A stretch of DNA of 62,150 nt from Lentibacillus sp. Marseille-P4043. Its GTDB lineage: Bacteria; Bacillota; Bacilli; Bacillales; Amphibacillaceae. The notes beneath the pieces were generated by a model, which ran no database searches, was not told where the DNA came from, and saw only the letters and a list, made by a program, of their open reading frames with translations. The stretch spans positions 3,661,230 through 3,723,379 of the forward strand of contig NZ_LT984884.1 in assembly GCF_900258515.1 (NCBI RefSeq). Reading direction: 5' to 3'. The translations under genes were made by a program, and so were the position numbers. Positions 34,994 to 43,666 of the stretch are shown here, piece after piece; the stretch's first letter is position 1; every line of letters begins with the position of its first letter.

Positions 34994-35527
34994 ATGAAAA
35001 ATAATAAAATCCCGCTCATGGAAAAAAGTATCGCTTTGGTAGGTTTTATGGGAGTAGGAAAAACAACTGTCGGCAAATTGCTCGCCAGAAAACTAACCCG
35101 TACTTTTGTCGATATCGATGAAGAAATTGAAAAGGATTACCAAATACCAACAACAGAGATTTTTAATACAATCGGTGAAAAAGCATTTCGGGAAAAGGAA
35201 AAAGAAACCGTTATTTCTTATTCAACGCAAAAAAATAAAGTTATCTCGTTAGGTGGCGGTGCGTTCATGCAAAAGGAAATAAGAGATACATGTCTTGCAA
35301 ACTGCATCGTCTTCCACTTGGACATTACTTGGGATTCGTGGAAAACCCGACTAGGTATGTTAGTGGATAGCCGCCCGGTTTTGCAAGGTAAGACTATGGA
35401 AGAAATTAAATCCTTATTTTATGAACGTAAAAATACATATGCTGATCATCACTCAAGGGTAATGACTGATGATTTTGATGAAGAGGAAGTTGCTGAATAC
35501 ATCATCAATACTTTACAGCTTGTCTAG
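34994..35527 (+). CDS. aroK: Shikimate kinase
   Basis: Encodes 177 residues. The P-loop GFMGVGKTTVGK (17-28), the shikimate-binding DIDEEIE (D-x-D), RGE-like region FREKEKE and the GGG of VISLGGGAFM are present. It phosphorylates shikimate in the chorismate pathway. The start is ATG 34994 with AAAGGG upstream; an internal ATG at 35018 is possible. No other aro gene is near. Confidence 0.88.
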   Translation: MKNNKIPLMEKSIALVGFMGVGKTTVGKLLARKLTRTFVDIDEEIEKDYQIPTTEIFNTIGEKAFREKEKETVISYSTQKNKVISLGGGAFMQKEIRDTCLANCIVFHLDITWDSWKTRLGMLVDSRPVLQGKTMEEIKSLFYERKNTYADHHSRVMTDDFDEEEVAEYIINTLQLV

Positions 35528-35547
35528 CATAGGGTGCGAATTCAGGA

Positions 35548-35605
35548 TTTTTAATCATAATAAAGAAGTGACTGTTTTATCTTACTAACAGTCACTTCTT
35601 TATTA
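35548..35605 (+). terminator. Terminator after aroK
   Basis: AATAAAGAAGTGACTGTTA (from about 35560) pairs with TAACAGTCACTTCTTTATT around a short loop. It lies between convergent aroK and cwlJ and may serve both. Confidence 0.75.
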
Positions 35606-35664
35606 ACATTGTTGTAAATCCTCTTGTATAACTTGGGACAAATAACTTATCCCCATGTCCCAGC

Positions 35665-36093
35665 TTAAAATGTGCTATAAACGCCTTCACATTCTTCTCC
35701 TGTTGGTTCATAAAAACAGTGAAGCTTATACCTATCCACTAGGGGCTGACCATACCAAGTAGTTGGGCAATCGCCTGGTGGCCTAAAGTACCATAAGCTG
35801 TATTTAGCAGGCCAATACCTTTTTCCATTGATCACTTTGCGAGCTAAACGTCTTTCGCTTTCTCGTGGTCGTTGGTAGAAATACCCATGCGTGACAGCTT
35901 CAAATGCATGTGGTTGATAAACCATTTCCGGGATGGTTCGTACCTGTGTAAAATCAGAACAATTTACTCTTACTCGGTTTATTCCAACATTGCCAACGAG
36001 CAACATTCCGAGCTTTCCTTCCCCCTCAGCTTCTGCCCTAAGCAATCGTGCTAAAAGGTCGATATCCTTTTCTGTAGCCTTTACAACGGCCAT
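35665..36093 (-). CDS. cwlJ: Spore cortex-lytic hydrolase CwlJ
   Basis: Encodes 142 residues, the exact size of B. subtilis CwlJ. It is a SleB-type hydrolase domain without a secretion signal, needed for cortex breakdown during germination. The family motif LLARLLRAEAEGEGKLGMLLVGNVGINR holds the catalytic glutamate; later YWPAKYSLWYFRPPGDCPTTWYG is also conserved. The ATG at 36093 follows GGAGGGG; the upstream frame is not needed. The partner gerQ is not adjacent. Confidence 0.9.
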   Translation of the reverse strand: MAVVKATEKDIDLLARLLRAEAEGEGKLGMLLVGNVGINRVRVNCSDFTQVRTIPEMVYQPHAFEAVTHGYFYQRPRESERRLARKVINGKRYWPAKYSLWYFRPPGDCPTTWYGQPLVDRYKLHCFYEPTGEECEGVYSTF

Positions 36094-36303
36094 ATTTTCC
36101 CCTCCAGTTGTTGACGATCTGTACAATTACGTTATGATGATTAATTCCTTTTTATGGATTTAAATGTTATTAGCTAATTTATTACTGAATTTTTAAAAAA
36201 TAATTAGTTCCAGACCCTTCATTAAGTCAAAGCTTTGAATACACAATATAGTCTATGGTCAATCCCCCAGAGAGTGCTATTCTTTAAAAAATTTATGACA
36301 TTA

Positions 36304-36338
36304 AAAAGAGGGAGAACCTAAACAGATCCCCCCCTCAT
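36304..36338 (-). terminator. Terminator of the YozQ-like gene
   Basis: On the minus strand GAGGG at the start pairs with CCCTC around a mixed loop, followed by TTTTT, immediately after the stop at 36341. Confidence 0.6.
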
Positions 36339-36340
36339 CA

Positions 36341-36514
36341 TTAATCTAACTTCTGGTCAATTGTTCCTTCCACATAATCATCAGAGGCTTGTTCATGTGT
36401 TTCAGCAATTCCTTTTTCAAATTGTGTTTTTCCCTGATAATAGGATGGGTCATAATTTTTCTCGGCGATTTTGCTACTGTCTTTAGGATCAACCTTGTTT
36501 CGCTTTTTCGGCAT
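36341..36514 (-). CDS. Small YozQ-like (DUF4025) protein
   Basis: Encodes 57 residues beginning MPKKRNKVDPKDSSK with NYDPSYYQGKTQFEKGIAETHEQASDDYVEGT, the conserved block of the DUF4025/YozQ family. The start at 36514 has TGGAGG upstream; an in-frame ATG 15 bases earlier overlaps that site. Highly charged and probably disordered. Function unknown; relatives are made in sporulating bacilli. Confidence 0.75.
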   Translation of the reverse strand: MPKKRNKVDPKDSSKIAEKNYDPSYYQGKTQFEKGIAETHEQASDDYVEGTIDQKLD

Positions 36515-36678
36515 GAAAGATTCCTCCATTCGTTAAACAGCTTCATTTTTATTATGAACAGAATGGGAATTAAAACTTATGACTATATTTACCAAAAGTA
36601 TAGTCATATCCTAAGAGTAATACAGATAAGCATAGTAACACTGACCAAAAAGGCGATCATGAATTCTTCTCATTCCGC

Positions 36679-37032
36679 TCAATTCTTTTTCATTAATAAA
36701 CCAGGCTTTAATTCTTTTCCCTGAATAACAATCGCTGTTAACCCTTGTCCTGCCACTGTTTCATGCCATTCCCCTTCTGACCAAAAGATGGCGTGACCCT
36801 TATGTACTTTAACAAACTCCCCGCTTTCACCACAAACCTCACCTTCCCCATCTAACACGAGTAATAATTGTGCTACAACAGCTTGATGATAGCCGATCAC
36901 ACCATTTTCATCTAGGTGCATGCATTCTATCATTACCGGGGCCTCCGTTTGTAAAATCTGATTCATAATAAAATCTGAATTAAATTTTGTAATCCTATTA
37001 CCAGATTCTTTGGAGAATGTGAAAATTTCCAT
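36679..37032 (-). CDS. Cupin-domain protein
   Basis: Encodes 117 residues forming a single small beta-barrel: GVIGYHQAVVAQLLLVLDGEGEV (cupin motif 1) and VHKGHAIFWSEGEWHETVA (motif 2 with a histidine and glutamate). Such proteins bind a metal or small ligand. ATG start with AAGGGGGA upstream. It follows the DUF1992 gene by 12 bases and is probably co-transcribed with it. Confidence 0.8.
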   Translation of the reverse strand: MEIFTFSKESGNRITKFNSDFIMNQILQTEAPVMIECMHLDENGVIGYHQAVVAQLLLVLDGEGEVCGESGEFVKVHKGHAIFWSEGEWHETVAGQGLTAIVIQGKELKPGLLMKKN

Positions 37033-37044
37033 TTACGTTCCCCC

Positions 37045-37443
37045 TTAATCGTCTGGCCATTTCATCTTGTTTTTCTGTAATGATGGTGGACAAGCATAAT
37101 TATACGCTTTAATTTTTTTGTTGATTTCCTTCACTAATTTACGTGATTGTTTACCTTCCTCTTTATTTAGTTTTTCTTTAAGTGCATCAATTTCCTTACT
37201 TAATTCAACCCACTTTGGAAGCACATGATTATCCTTTAATGTCTTGTTGAATTGTTTGTATGTACTGCTGAAATAATTATTATCCAGTTTTAGCGGTTTC
37301 CCTTTACCGGGCAAATCATCAAACTGTCCATCTTTTTCAGCCTGTCGAATGATGGACGATAAGTGATCCGTATATGCTAATCGTTCATCTATTTCGTTTT
37401 CCTGTTTGTTTGTATTCTTCTGGAAACCATCATCTTTATGCAA
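37045..37443 (-). CDS. DUF1992 (DnaJ-C28-like) protein
   Basis: Encodes 132 residues. RLAYTDHLSSIIRQAEKDGQFDDLPGKGKPLKLDNNYF is the signature of the DUF1992 family, also found in eukaryotic DNAJC28; there is no J domain here. The start is TTG (37443) with TAGGTGAT upstream. Mostly helical and highly charged. Function unknown. Confidence 0.82.
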   Translation of the reverse strand: MHKDDGFQKNTNKQENEIDERLAYTDHLSSIIRQAEKDGQFDDLPGKGKPLKLDNNYFSSTYKQFNKTLKDNHVLPKWVELSKEIDALKEKLNKEEGKQSRKLVKEINKKIKAYNYACPPSLQKNKMKWPDD

Positions 37444-37591
37444 CCTATCACCTACTTACAGGTATTTTATTAAGGCATTGGCAAGTAACGCCTCTTTATT
37501 ATCATTACCAGGGAATGTAATGGTATGGTATCGTAATCGGTTTTGTATCTTCAATCTGTTCCTGTTACGTCAATCATGATCTTTTTGGTTA

Positions 37592-37736
37592 TCATTCAAC
37601 AAACTCTTCAACAGCTCTTTTAAATTCAACTGGATTTTCTGTATAAGGATGATGACCAGATTCAATTGTGCAAACTTTTTCCTTGGCCGCCTTTTTCAAC
37701 ATATAAACTAACACCATCACTTGTTATTACGTCCAT
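37592..37736 (-). pseudogene. Alpha/beta hydrolase remnant (both ends, middle missing)
   Basis: An ATG at 37736 preceded by GGAGAGG opens MDVITSDGVSLYVEKGGQGK, a normal alpha/beta-hydrolase N-terminus. The frame then closes, and another frame continues VCTIESGHHPYTENPVEFKR and AVEEFVE to a stop at 37592, a normal hydrolase C-terminus including the late histidine. About 200 central codons are absent. The stretch below it (37445-37590) contains another decayed tail (ending EALLANALIKYL). Confidence 0.65.
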
Positions 37737-37773
37737 GATCCCTCTCCAATCTATTTAAGTATGATCCGCTATT

Positions 37774-38133
37774 TTAGTTTATCTCTCCCAATTCAATCCG
37801 ATTTCCATCAGGATCTAAAATTACTGCAATGGTTCCCCAATCAAATGCAAGCTGTTTATGTACAAAATTTACACCATTTTTTTCAAGTGTAGCAACTTCA
37901 GTTTCCAGTGAGTCAACATTGAATCTTAGCACGACTGGATTTTCGTTTCGTTCCTTCTCTTTTTCAGAACCAACTCCGCCCTTCTCAACCATTAAATAGC
38001 CGTTTGGAATGTTAAAGGTAGTCAGGATATCCTTTTGACTTCTAACTTCCAACATCAATACATCACGATAAAATTCCACACTTGCTTCGTATCGTTCAAC
38101 AAATAAGATGACGCCGAATTCGTTGAAGTTCAC
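37774..38133 (-). CDS. VOC (glyoxalase/bleomycin-resistance) family protein
   Basis: Encodes 119 residues, one VOC module pair: VILFVERYEASVEFYRDVLML at the start and FAWGT-type FDWGTIAVILDPDGNRIELGE at the end, the latter with the metal-binding glutamate. The start is GTG (38133) after GGGGGGAG. Possible roles include lyase, dioxygenase or antibiotic binding. Not further resolvable. Confidence 0.82.
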   Translation of the reverse strand: MNFNEFGVILFVERYEASVEFYRDVLMLEVRSQKDILTTFNIPNGYLMVEKGGVGSEKEKERNENPVVLRFNVDSLETEVATLEKNGVNFVHKQLAFDWGTIAVILDPDGNRIELGEIN

Positions 38134-38148
38134 GTAATTCTCCCCCCA

Positions 38149-38358
38149 TCAATAATCCTTGTCTAAATCATCACCCATGAACGGTTTTATGTCATCATTA
38201 TTATCATCACCATCGTAATTACGATATTTTTCCCTAATGATCTTCCCAACCTTAGAATTATCAATCCCATTTCTAACAGCAGCTTGAATAATGAGATAGA
38301 GAACAAATAAACCAATTATGTATAGTAGTAAATTTATAAATGCTCCCATTGCAAACAA
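38149..38358 (-). CDS. Small single-helix membrane protein
   Basis: Encodes about 69 residues. One hydrophobic segment (AFINLLLYIIGLFVLYLII) is followed by a basic and then very acidic tail (NYDGDDNNDDIKPFMGDDLDKDY). The TTG at 38358 is six bases after GGAGGT and is preferred; an ATG three codons later is 14-15 bases from it. No family recognised. Confidence 0.55.
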   Translation of the reverse strand: MFAMGAFINLLLYIIGLFVLYLIIQAAVRNGIDNSKVGKIIREKYRNYDGDDNNDDIKPFMGDDLDKDY

Positions 38359-38499
38359 AGGAACACCTCCATTTCTTTTATTATAACGGTTACACCACAA
38401 CTATTCATTATATTCTAATAATACAACATATACCACACCAACTTAAATAGAAATATGTTGCTCAAACTGTGTCATGGGACCCCCATATCCCAAAACAAC

Positions 38500-38527
38500 A
38501 GGGACAAGGTGCTGTCCCCTTGTCCCT
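38500..38527 (-). terminator. Perfect hairpin overlapping the sspP stop codon
   Basis: AGGGACAAGG (38500-38509) pairs perfectly with CCTTGTCCCT (38518-38527). Its outer base is part of the sspP TAA region, so the stem begins exactly at the end of the gene. There is no long T run. It may act as a terminator or protect the short spore mRNA. Confidence 0.55.
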
Positions 38528-38679
38528 TACATGTCGTGGTTTGCGTCGTTTTTTTGCCGTGAGTGGTTACGGTTTTTTACTTTGTGGGAACCATCAAGCG
38601 GTTCGCCATATGGTTGTTTCGGGCTTTTCGGCAAATTCGGTTGTTCCTGCTGTTTCGGTCCTTTTGGTTTTCCACTCAT
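38527..38679 (-). CDS. sspP: Small acid-soluble spore protein P
   Basis: Encodes 50 residues. The C-terminal block [20 protein letters not shown] followed by ANHDM matches SspP (EPLDGS-KVKNRNH-RQK--HDM). The N-terminus is proline- and glutamine-rich. The ATG has GGAGGAG eight bases upstream. Expressed in the forespore in B. subtilis; not a DNA-binding alpha/beta SASP. Confidence 0.88.
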   Translation of the reverse strand: MSGKPKGPKQQEQPNLPKSPKQPYGEPLDGSHKVKNRNHSRQKNDANHDM

Positions 38680-38747
38680 TACATTCTCCTCCTTTTCATC
38701 GATAGGATTAGTTTTTGGAGATATGTAAGATCTATTCGTGAAACCTG

Positions 38748-39380
38748 TTAAGAAGCAAGATGTTCTCCTTGCTTATGAATCGCCTTTTTGATTGTCTTGA
38801 CATATGGTAAAAAGAAGCTAATAATCACTCCCGAAAACAATGCATTAATTAATGTTCCGATGCCAATAGCTCCATCGAAAAAATAAGCTAAAATTACTAG
38901 AACAATACTAATTAATGCGCGTGAGTATGTAACATTCCAGCCCGTCATTCTTGATACAACAAGCATGGAACGGTCCATTGGATTCGGAGCAAAATTTGAT
39001 TGCAAATAAGCTGCGACACCCATTCCAATAAAAATAATACCTAACACTAAACAAATCGACTGACCAACCCATGTGCTAGGATCAACCAACTCTCCTAGAC
39101 CAAACAACCAAGAGTCGATACCTACTCCGGTAACTAATGATGTTACTAAGGCGAGGTATTCTGGCCTTCTTTTTTCTGCTAATGCATTACCAATAACCAT
39201 GGTTAATCCTACAACAATTTCCCAACTGCCAACCGTTAAACCGAACGTATGGTGTAAGCCGACAAGTAACGAGTCAAACGGGGAAGCACCTAATGTAGAT
39301 TGGATCGTTAACGCAATACCAAGCGTTAAAATTATAATACCAACACAATAAAAATGAATTCCAGCACGAATCAGCCGCAT
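38748..39380 (-). CDS. YczE/YitT-family membrane protein
   Basis: Encodes 210 residues with five or six membrane helices and the family blocks [33 protein letters not shown] and [14 protein letters not shown]. subtilis YczE is of this type and is needed for surfactin-type synthetase function, but most members are uncharacterised. The second ATG (39380) is preferred because GAGGAG is 8 bases upstream. Confidence 0.8.
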   Translation of the reverse strand: MRLIRAGIHFYCVGIIILTLGIALTIQSTLGASPFDSLLVGLHHTFGLTVGSWEIVVGLTMVIGNALAEKRRPEYLALVTSLVTGVGIDSWLFGLGELVDPSTWVGQSICLVLGIIFIGMGVAAYLQSNFAPNPMDRSMLVVSRMTGWNVTYSRALISIVLVILAYFFDGAIGIGTLINALFSGVIISFFLPYVKTIKKAIHKQGEHLAS

Positions 39381-39519
39381 ACACATTGCTCCTCTCCACT
39401 ATAGATATTAACAAATGAGCCAACGGAAAACCACCAACGCAATATTGTTTAATTGGACTAATTCCGATAAATTCACTATGCTTTATAATGTAACTAATTT
39501 TAATAAGAGGTGAAAAATT

Positions 39520-40686
39520 GTGTCAGATTTATTTAAACCTTTTCTAAAAAACAAGCGGCAACAGGATTTATTTGCCAAAGCAGATAAAATTGCAAAGCAA
39601 GTAAAGCAGCGAGTCCCTGAGGCGGAAAAAAATGCTACATTTCCATTAGAAAACCTAAACGATTTAAAACGGGAAAATTACGTATCGCTACCGCTTCCAA
39701 AAGAATATGGTGGGCAGGAAATATCACTTTACGAATTGATTCTCCTACAAGAAAGACTTGCAGCTGGCGACGGTTCAACGGCTTTATCTATTGGCTGGCA
39801 TATGGGAATTGTCATGGAGTTAAGCGAACAGAATGTATGGTCTCAAGACAAATTTGCGATGATCGCAAAAGAAATCGGCGAAAATAAAAAAGTACTGAAT
39901 CGGGTTGCGACTGAACCTGCAACCGGTAGTCCAACTCGTGGCGGTGTTCCGGAGACCCGTGCTGTTCGTGATGGTAATCATTACATTGTCAATGGCAGAA
40001 AGTCTTTTGCTACCATGGCTGATGTTTTGGATTATTATATTGTCTCCACTTACGTTGAAGATCAAGAAGCGGTTGGCTGGTTTTTAATTAGTAAAGAAAC
40101 CTCTGGAGTACGTGTTGAACATACATGGGATACACTTGGAATGCGGGGAACAGGTAGTGATGATGTTATCTTTACAGATGTTAAGGTAACCGATGATTTA
40201 TTAGTAGAACTGACTAGCGGCCCTAAAAAACCTTCACCAAAAGGCTGGTTATTGCATATTCCTGCTTGTTATTCAGGAATTGCGATTGCAGCACGTAATG
40301 AGGCGATCGCTTTTGCCAAAAGTTATCAGCCGAACAGCTTAGACACAACGATTTCAGAAGTGCCACATGTGAAACAAAAAATCGGCGAAATGGATTTGAA
40401 ACTAATGCAAGCACGCCATTTCATGTATCATATTGCTGAAAAGTGGGATGAAAATCCAGAAGAACGAGATTCACTTGGTACCGAACTAGCTGCTGTCAAG
40501 ACAGTTACAACAAATATTGCCAGTGAAGTGGTAGACTTGGCAATGCGGATCGCCGGTGGAAAAGGCCTCGCTAAAAGTAATCGGTTTGAGCAATATTACC
40601 GCGATGTCAGAGCAGGACTTCATAATCCACCAATGGATGACATGGTAATTCAAATGCTTGCCAATCAAGCATTGAAAGATGATTAA
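39520..40686 (+). CDS. Acyl-CoA dehydrogenase
   Basis: Encodes 388 residues of the acyl-CoA dehydrogenase superfamily. FAD-binding and core motifs include GDGSTALSIGWHMG, VATEPATGSPTRGG, NGRKSFATMADVLDYYIVS and the C-terminal YRDVRAGLHNPPMDDMV. The end (HNPPMDDMV) is of the divergent group that includes sulfur-compound monooxygenase-like (DszC/SfnC) proteins, so it may be a flavin monooxygenase and not a beta-oxidation enzyme. The start is GTG (39520) with AAGAGGTG upstream. Confidence 0.78.
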   Translation: MSDLFKPFLKNKRQQDLFAKADKIAKQVKQRVPEAEKNATFPLENLNDLKRENYVSLPLPKEYGGQEISLYELILLQERLAAGDGSTALSIGWHMGIVMELSEQNVWSQDKFAMIAKEIGENKKVLNRVATEPATGSPTRGGVPETRAVRDGNHYIVNGRKSFATMADVLDYYIVSTYVEDQEAVGWFLISKETSGVRVEHTWDTLGMRGTGSDDVIFTDVKVTDDLLVELTSGPKKPSPKGWLLHIPACYSGIAIAARNEAIAFAKSYQPNSLDTTISEVPHVKQKIGEMDLKLMQARHFMYHIAEKWDENPEERDSLGTELAAVKTVTTNIASEVVDLAMRIAGGKGLAKSNRFEQYYRDVRAGLHNPPMDDMVIQMLANQALKDD

Positions 40687-40774
40687 CTTCATGTTTTCCG
40701 GTAAATTTGTTAGAAAGGCACTGGCATTCGCCCTCGTCCTTCATAGCAAGTGCTGAAGTTTTTCTTATACTTAA

Positions 40775-40816
40775 ACAAAAACGTTTGGTTATGATGCTAT
40801 AACCAAACGTTTTTGT
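40775..40816. terminator. Bidirectional terminator
   Basis: ACAAAAACGTTTGGTT pairs perfectly with AACCAAACGTTTTTGT around a 10-base loop, between the convergent acyl-CoA dehydrogenase and phosphate-transporter genes. Confidence 0.88.
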
Positions 40817-40819
40817 ATG

Positions 40820-41818
40820 TTATAAAAACAGCTCCAAAATATAATAAATAACCCCGCCAAGCGCTGCGGTTATTGGTAGTGTGATAACCCACGTGACAAT
40901 CATTCGCTTTGCAACGCCCCAGTTCACTCCTTTTACACGATGGGATGCCCCAACACCCAAAATACTAGAAGAAATAACGTGGGTCGTGCTAACCGGTAAA
41001 TGAATTAACGTGGCTCCAAAAATAACAGCCGCGCCAGTTAAATCAGCAGAAACACCATTAACCGGACGGATCTTCATAATCTTCCCGCCGACCGTTTTAA
41101 TGATCCGCCATCCGCCAACCGAGGTTCCAAGTGCCATTGCGGTGGCACAGGATACTTGTACCCAAAATGGAATATCGGTAGTTGTATGCATTCCGCCAAC
41201 TATTAGCGCCATAGTTATGATCCCCATTGACTTTTGCGCATCATTGGTACCATGAGCATAAGACTGTACGGCTGCTGTAAGAACTTGCACCATGCGAAAG
41301 CGCCGGTTCGTTTTTGCTAAGTTGCTATTCTTAAAAATCACTTTAATAATACTATACAAAATAAAACCGATAACAAAAGCTAGAACCGGAGAAAAGAACA
41401 GCCCTTCAAGAATCGATATGAATCCGTGAAAGCGAATAGCGGAATACCCTGCTGATACAATTACTGCACCAGTTATTGCACCAATGATAGCATGTGAGGA
41501 ACTACTTGGAATTCCTGCATACCAAGTAACCAAATTCCAGACAATCGCCGCAATCAATGCCGCTAAAATGACCGTTGTCCCATTTTCCAAATCAAACGGG
41601 TTTGTGATTTCACTTGTGATCGTTTGAGCAACCCCAGTAAAAGTCAACGCCCCCAAAAAGTTCATCACTGCCGCTAAAATGATTGCCCTTCTAGGTGTCA
41701 ACGCTTTTGTGGATACAGATGTGGCTATCGCATTGGCCGTATCATGAAATCCATTGATAAAATCAAAAATAAGTGCAAAAACGACAATTAGAATTACAAT
41801 TACAAATAGAAAGTCCAT
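40820..41818 (-). CDS. pit: PiT-family inorganic phosphate transporter
   Basis: Encodes 332 residues with about ten membrane helices. The duplicated PiT signatures are clear: DFINGFHDTANAIATSVSTKAL near 14-36 and SYAHGTNDAQKSMGIITMAL near 195-214. It is a low-affinity phosphate symporter coupled to H+ or Na+. It follows its regulator-like partner (PhoU-like gene) by 12 bases. Confidence 0.93.
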   Translation of the reverse strand: MDFLFVIVILIVVFALIFDFINGFHDTANAIATSVSTKALTPRRAIILAAVMNFLGALTFTGVAQTITSEITNPFDLENGTTVILAALIAAIVWNLVTWYAGIPSSSSHAIIGAITGAVIVSAGYSAIRFHGFISILEGLFFSPVLAFVIGFILYSIIKVIFKNSNLAKTNRRFRMVQVLTAAVQSYAHGTNDAQKSMGIITMALIVGGMHTTTDIPFWVQVSCATAMALGTSVGGWRIIKTVGGKIMKIRPVNGVSADLTGAAVIFGATLIHLPVSTTHVISSSILGVGASHRVKGVNWGVAKRMIVTWVITLPITAALGGVIYYILELFL

Positions 41819-41830
41819 TTAAATCCCTCT

Positions 41831-42448
41831 TTAAGCATTTTTCATTATGATACTTTGCAGTGTACTTGCTACGTTTTGACAATAGTCAGCAATTTCTTCC
41901 AATATTTCATAAATCTCTTTGTATTGGATTACTTTAATTGGATCTTTTTCTAATTGAAATAGACTTCTTAGGGATTCACGATAGAGATCGTCACAGTTAC
42001 TTTCGTAGTCTTTAATTTTTATTGCGTGTGGTTCCACTTCTTTCAATTGATTGTTGGCAATTAATTCTGTGGAAATTAAAATTTCTTGCGAGCATTTCAA
42101 TATGTAGTCGGTAAATTGGTCCATATAATCATCTGAAGATAAAATATGATAAATGTCCATTGTAGCGGAGAATTCTTCCATGCCATCCATAATATCATCT
42201 AGATTCATGGTTAACTGGAGGATATCCTCCCGCTCAATTGGCGTAATAAAAGCCTGATTTAAATCTTTAATGATCTCATGTACCTTATCATCTGCCTCTG
42301 ATTCACGCCGCTTGATGTTACTAGCAAATTCCTTTAGTGTTTCTGTATCTTTTACCTTATAATGAACAAAATAGTCCACCGCTTCGTTTAAATGCTTGGC
42401 AAAGTCGACTAGGTAAAGTGAAAACTTGTCTGGTTTTTTATTAAACAC
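41831..42448 (-). CDS. ykaA: PhoU-like DUF47 protein, transporter partner
   Basis: Encodes 205 residues, all helical, with the DUF47/PhoU-like pattern (ASNIKRRESEADDKVHEIIKDLNQAFITPIEREDI). The acidic ExxxDxxxHEI motif binds metal clusters in relatives. It is co-transcribed with pit, as with B. subtilis ykaA-pit. The start is GTG (42448) with GGAGGG upstream. Confidence 0.9.
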   Translation of the reverse strand: MFNKKPDKFSLYLVDFAKHLNEAVDYFVHYKVKDTETLKEFASNIKRRESEADDKVHEIIKDLNQAFITPIEREDILQLTMNLDDIMDGMEEFSATMDIYHILSSDDYMDQFTDYILKCSQEILISTELIANNQLKEVEPHAIKIKDYESNCDDLYRESLRSLFQLEKDPIKVIQYKEIYEILEEIADYCQNVASTLQSIIMKNA

Positions 42449-42733
42449 GTTTAACCCTCCATTTTGTAAAAAAGCCCTAACCCATTATACTTCTTTTGCA
42501 CAAAATAACAAAAGCTTTCCTTATCATACCAAATTCAACCACGAATAAACACGAATTTTGTTGTATTTTTTAACATTCTTCCACTCATTATACACTTGCT
42601 TTAGCTAAGTAGCGAATGCAACGTTATTAATGTTGATTTTCAGATGTCATGTTCTATCGCACCATCTCGCCTACACAGGCCAAACCTTCTTTCAATATAC
42701 TGCAATAGGTACGAAAGGAGGGTTTTTAATACG

Positions 42734-43498
42734 TTGCTAAACAAACAACTAATTTATTTGATCCTTGGATTAGCTTTCGTTATAGCCATTCCAATCATTT
42801 TAAATGTGTTTATTTTTGATACCGAGCCAACCGATTCCAATTCTGATTCAGACGATGGGAAAAAAATTTATTGGGGCATCGATTCCGCAAGCAGCGCTGG
42901 TAAAGACGTTTATCAATGTGTGAAAGATAACTTTGGTCAGCCTGGAGTTTGGGGTAGATATATAGGCGATAAGGAAGATGTTTCAACAGGTTTAAGTGCA
43001 GATGAGGCTGAATTTTTACATGAAAAAGATGTACGGATCCTCGTTATATACAACCATTTTACAGATGCTACTGGCTATGATCACGGCGTTGATGAAGCAA
43101 AGCACGCAATCGAATTAGCTCAAAAACTCGAAATTCCGGATGGTGTGGCTATTTTCGGTGATATCGAACCGAAATTCCCCGTCGATTCCGCATTTATGCA
43201 AGGTTGGTCTGATACACTTACCGAATCCGCCTATGAACCTGGATTATATGGGGTTTTTGATGAAGGAAGTGCCATTGTGAAGGCTTATAATGCTACAGAG
43301 TCGAAAATGCGGGAAAATACAGTTATTTGGACCGCATATCCACAAGAAAAAATCACCACAAAAGAAAACGCTCCAGAATATAATCCCCAAGGACCAGAGG
43401 ATGCATTGCTTTACGGTTGGCAATATGCAATTGAGTCAGACAAATGTAAGATCGATACCAATTTATTTAAAAATGAAATGCTGGATTATTTATGGTAA
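42734..43498 (+). CDS. Exported DUF1906-type (Rv2525c-like) glycoside-hydrolase-fold protein
   Basis: Encodes 254 residues from a TTG (42734), ten bases after AAAGGAGGG. A membrane anchor or uncleaved signal (LIYLILGLAFVIAIPIILNVFIF) is followed by a Ser/Asp linker and a TIM-barrel-like domain starting KIYWGIDSASSAGKDVYQCV. The block FGDIEP with acidic residues and WTAYPQEKI, QYAIESDKCKIDTN are typical of DUF1906, a GH25-like fold. It may act on the cell wall, but catalytic activity of the family is not settled. Probably extracytoplasmic. Confidence 0.72.
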   Translation: MLNKQLIYLILGLAFVIAIPIILNVFIFDTEPTDSNSDSDDGKKIYWGIDSASSAGKDVYQCVKDNFGQPGVWGRYIGDKEDVSTGLSADEAEFLHEKDVRILVIYNHFTDATGYDHGVDEAKHAIELAQKLEIPDGVAIFGDIEPKFPVDSAFMQGWSDTLTESAYEPGLYGVFDEGSAIVKAYNATESKMRENTVIWTAYPQEKITTKENAPEYNPQGPEDALLYGWQYAIESDKCKIDTNLFKNEMLDYLW

Positions 43499-43504
43499 AA
43501 AGCA

Positions 43505-43541
43505 CGAAAAGGCTGTTAACGAAATGTAACGGCCTTTTTCT
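43505..43541 (+). terminator. Terminator after the DUF1906 gene
   Basis: AAAAGGCTGTTA pairs with TAACGGCCTTTT (one G-T pair), followed by TCTAT. Confidence 0.7.
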
Positions 43542-43666
43542 ATATCATTGTTTTGTTCAACTGACCTGAGTGCTAATAATTCGACCCAGTCGGATTCAGT
43601 CCGTGCCAATTGTAAACTTCAGCATCTACACGCCAGGAGCCTAACAACAAGGTTTCAATTAACATG

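Noticed and set aside
43580..43664. 28-codon minus-strand ORF after ypsA (MLIETLLLGSWRVDAEVYNW and on)
   Set aside because: Begins one base after the ypsA stop without its own ribosome site. Possibly a gene remnant, but too short to name.
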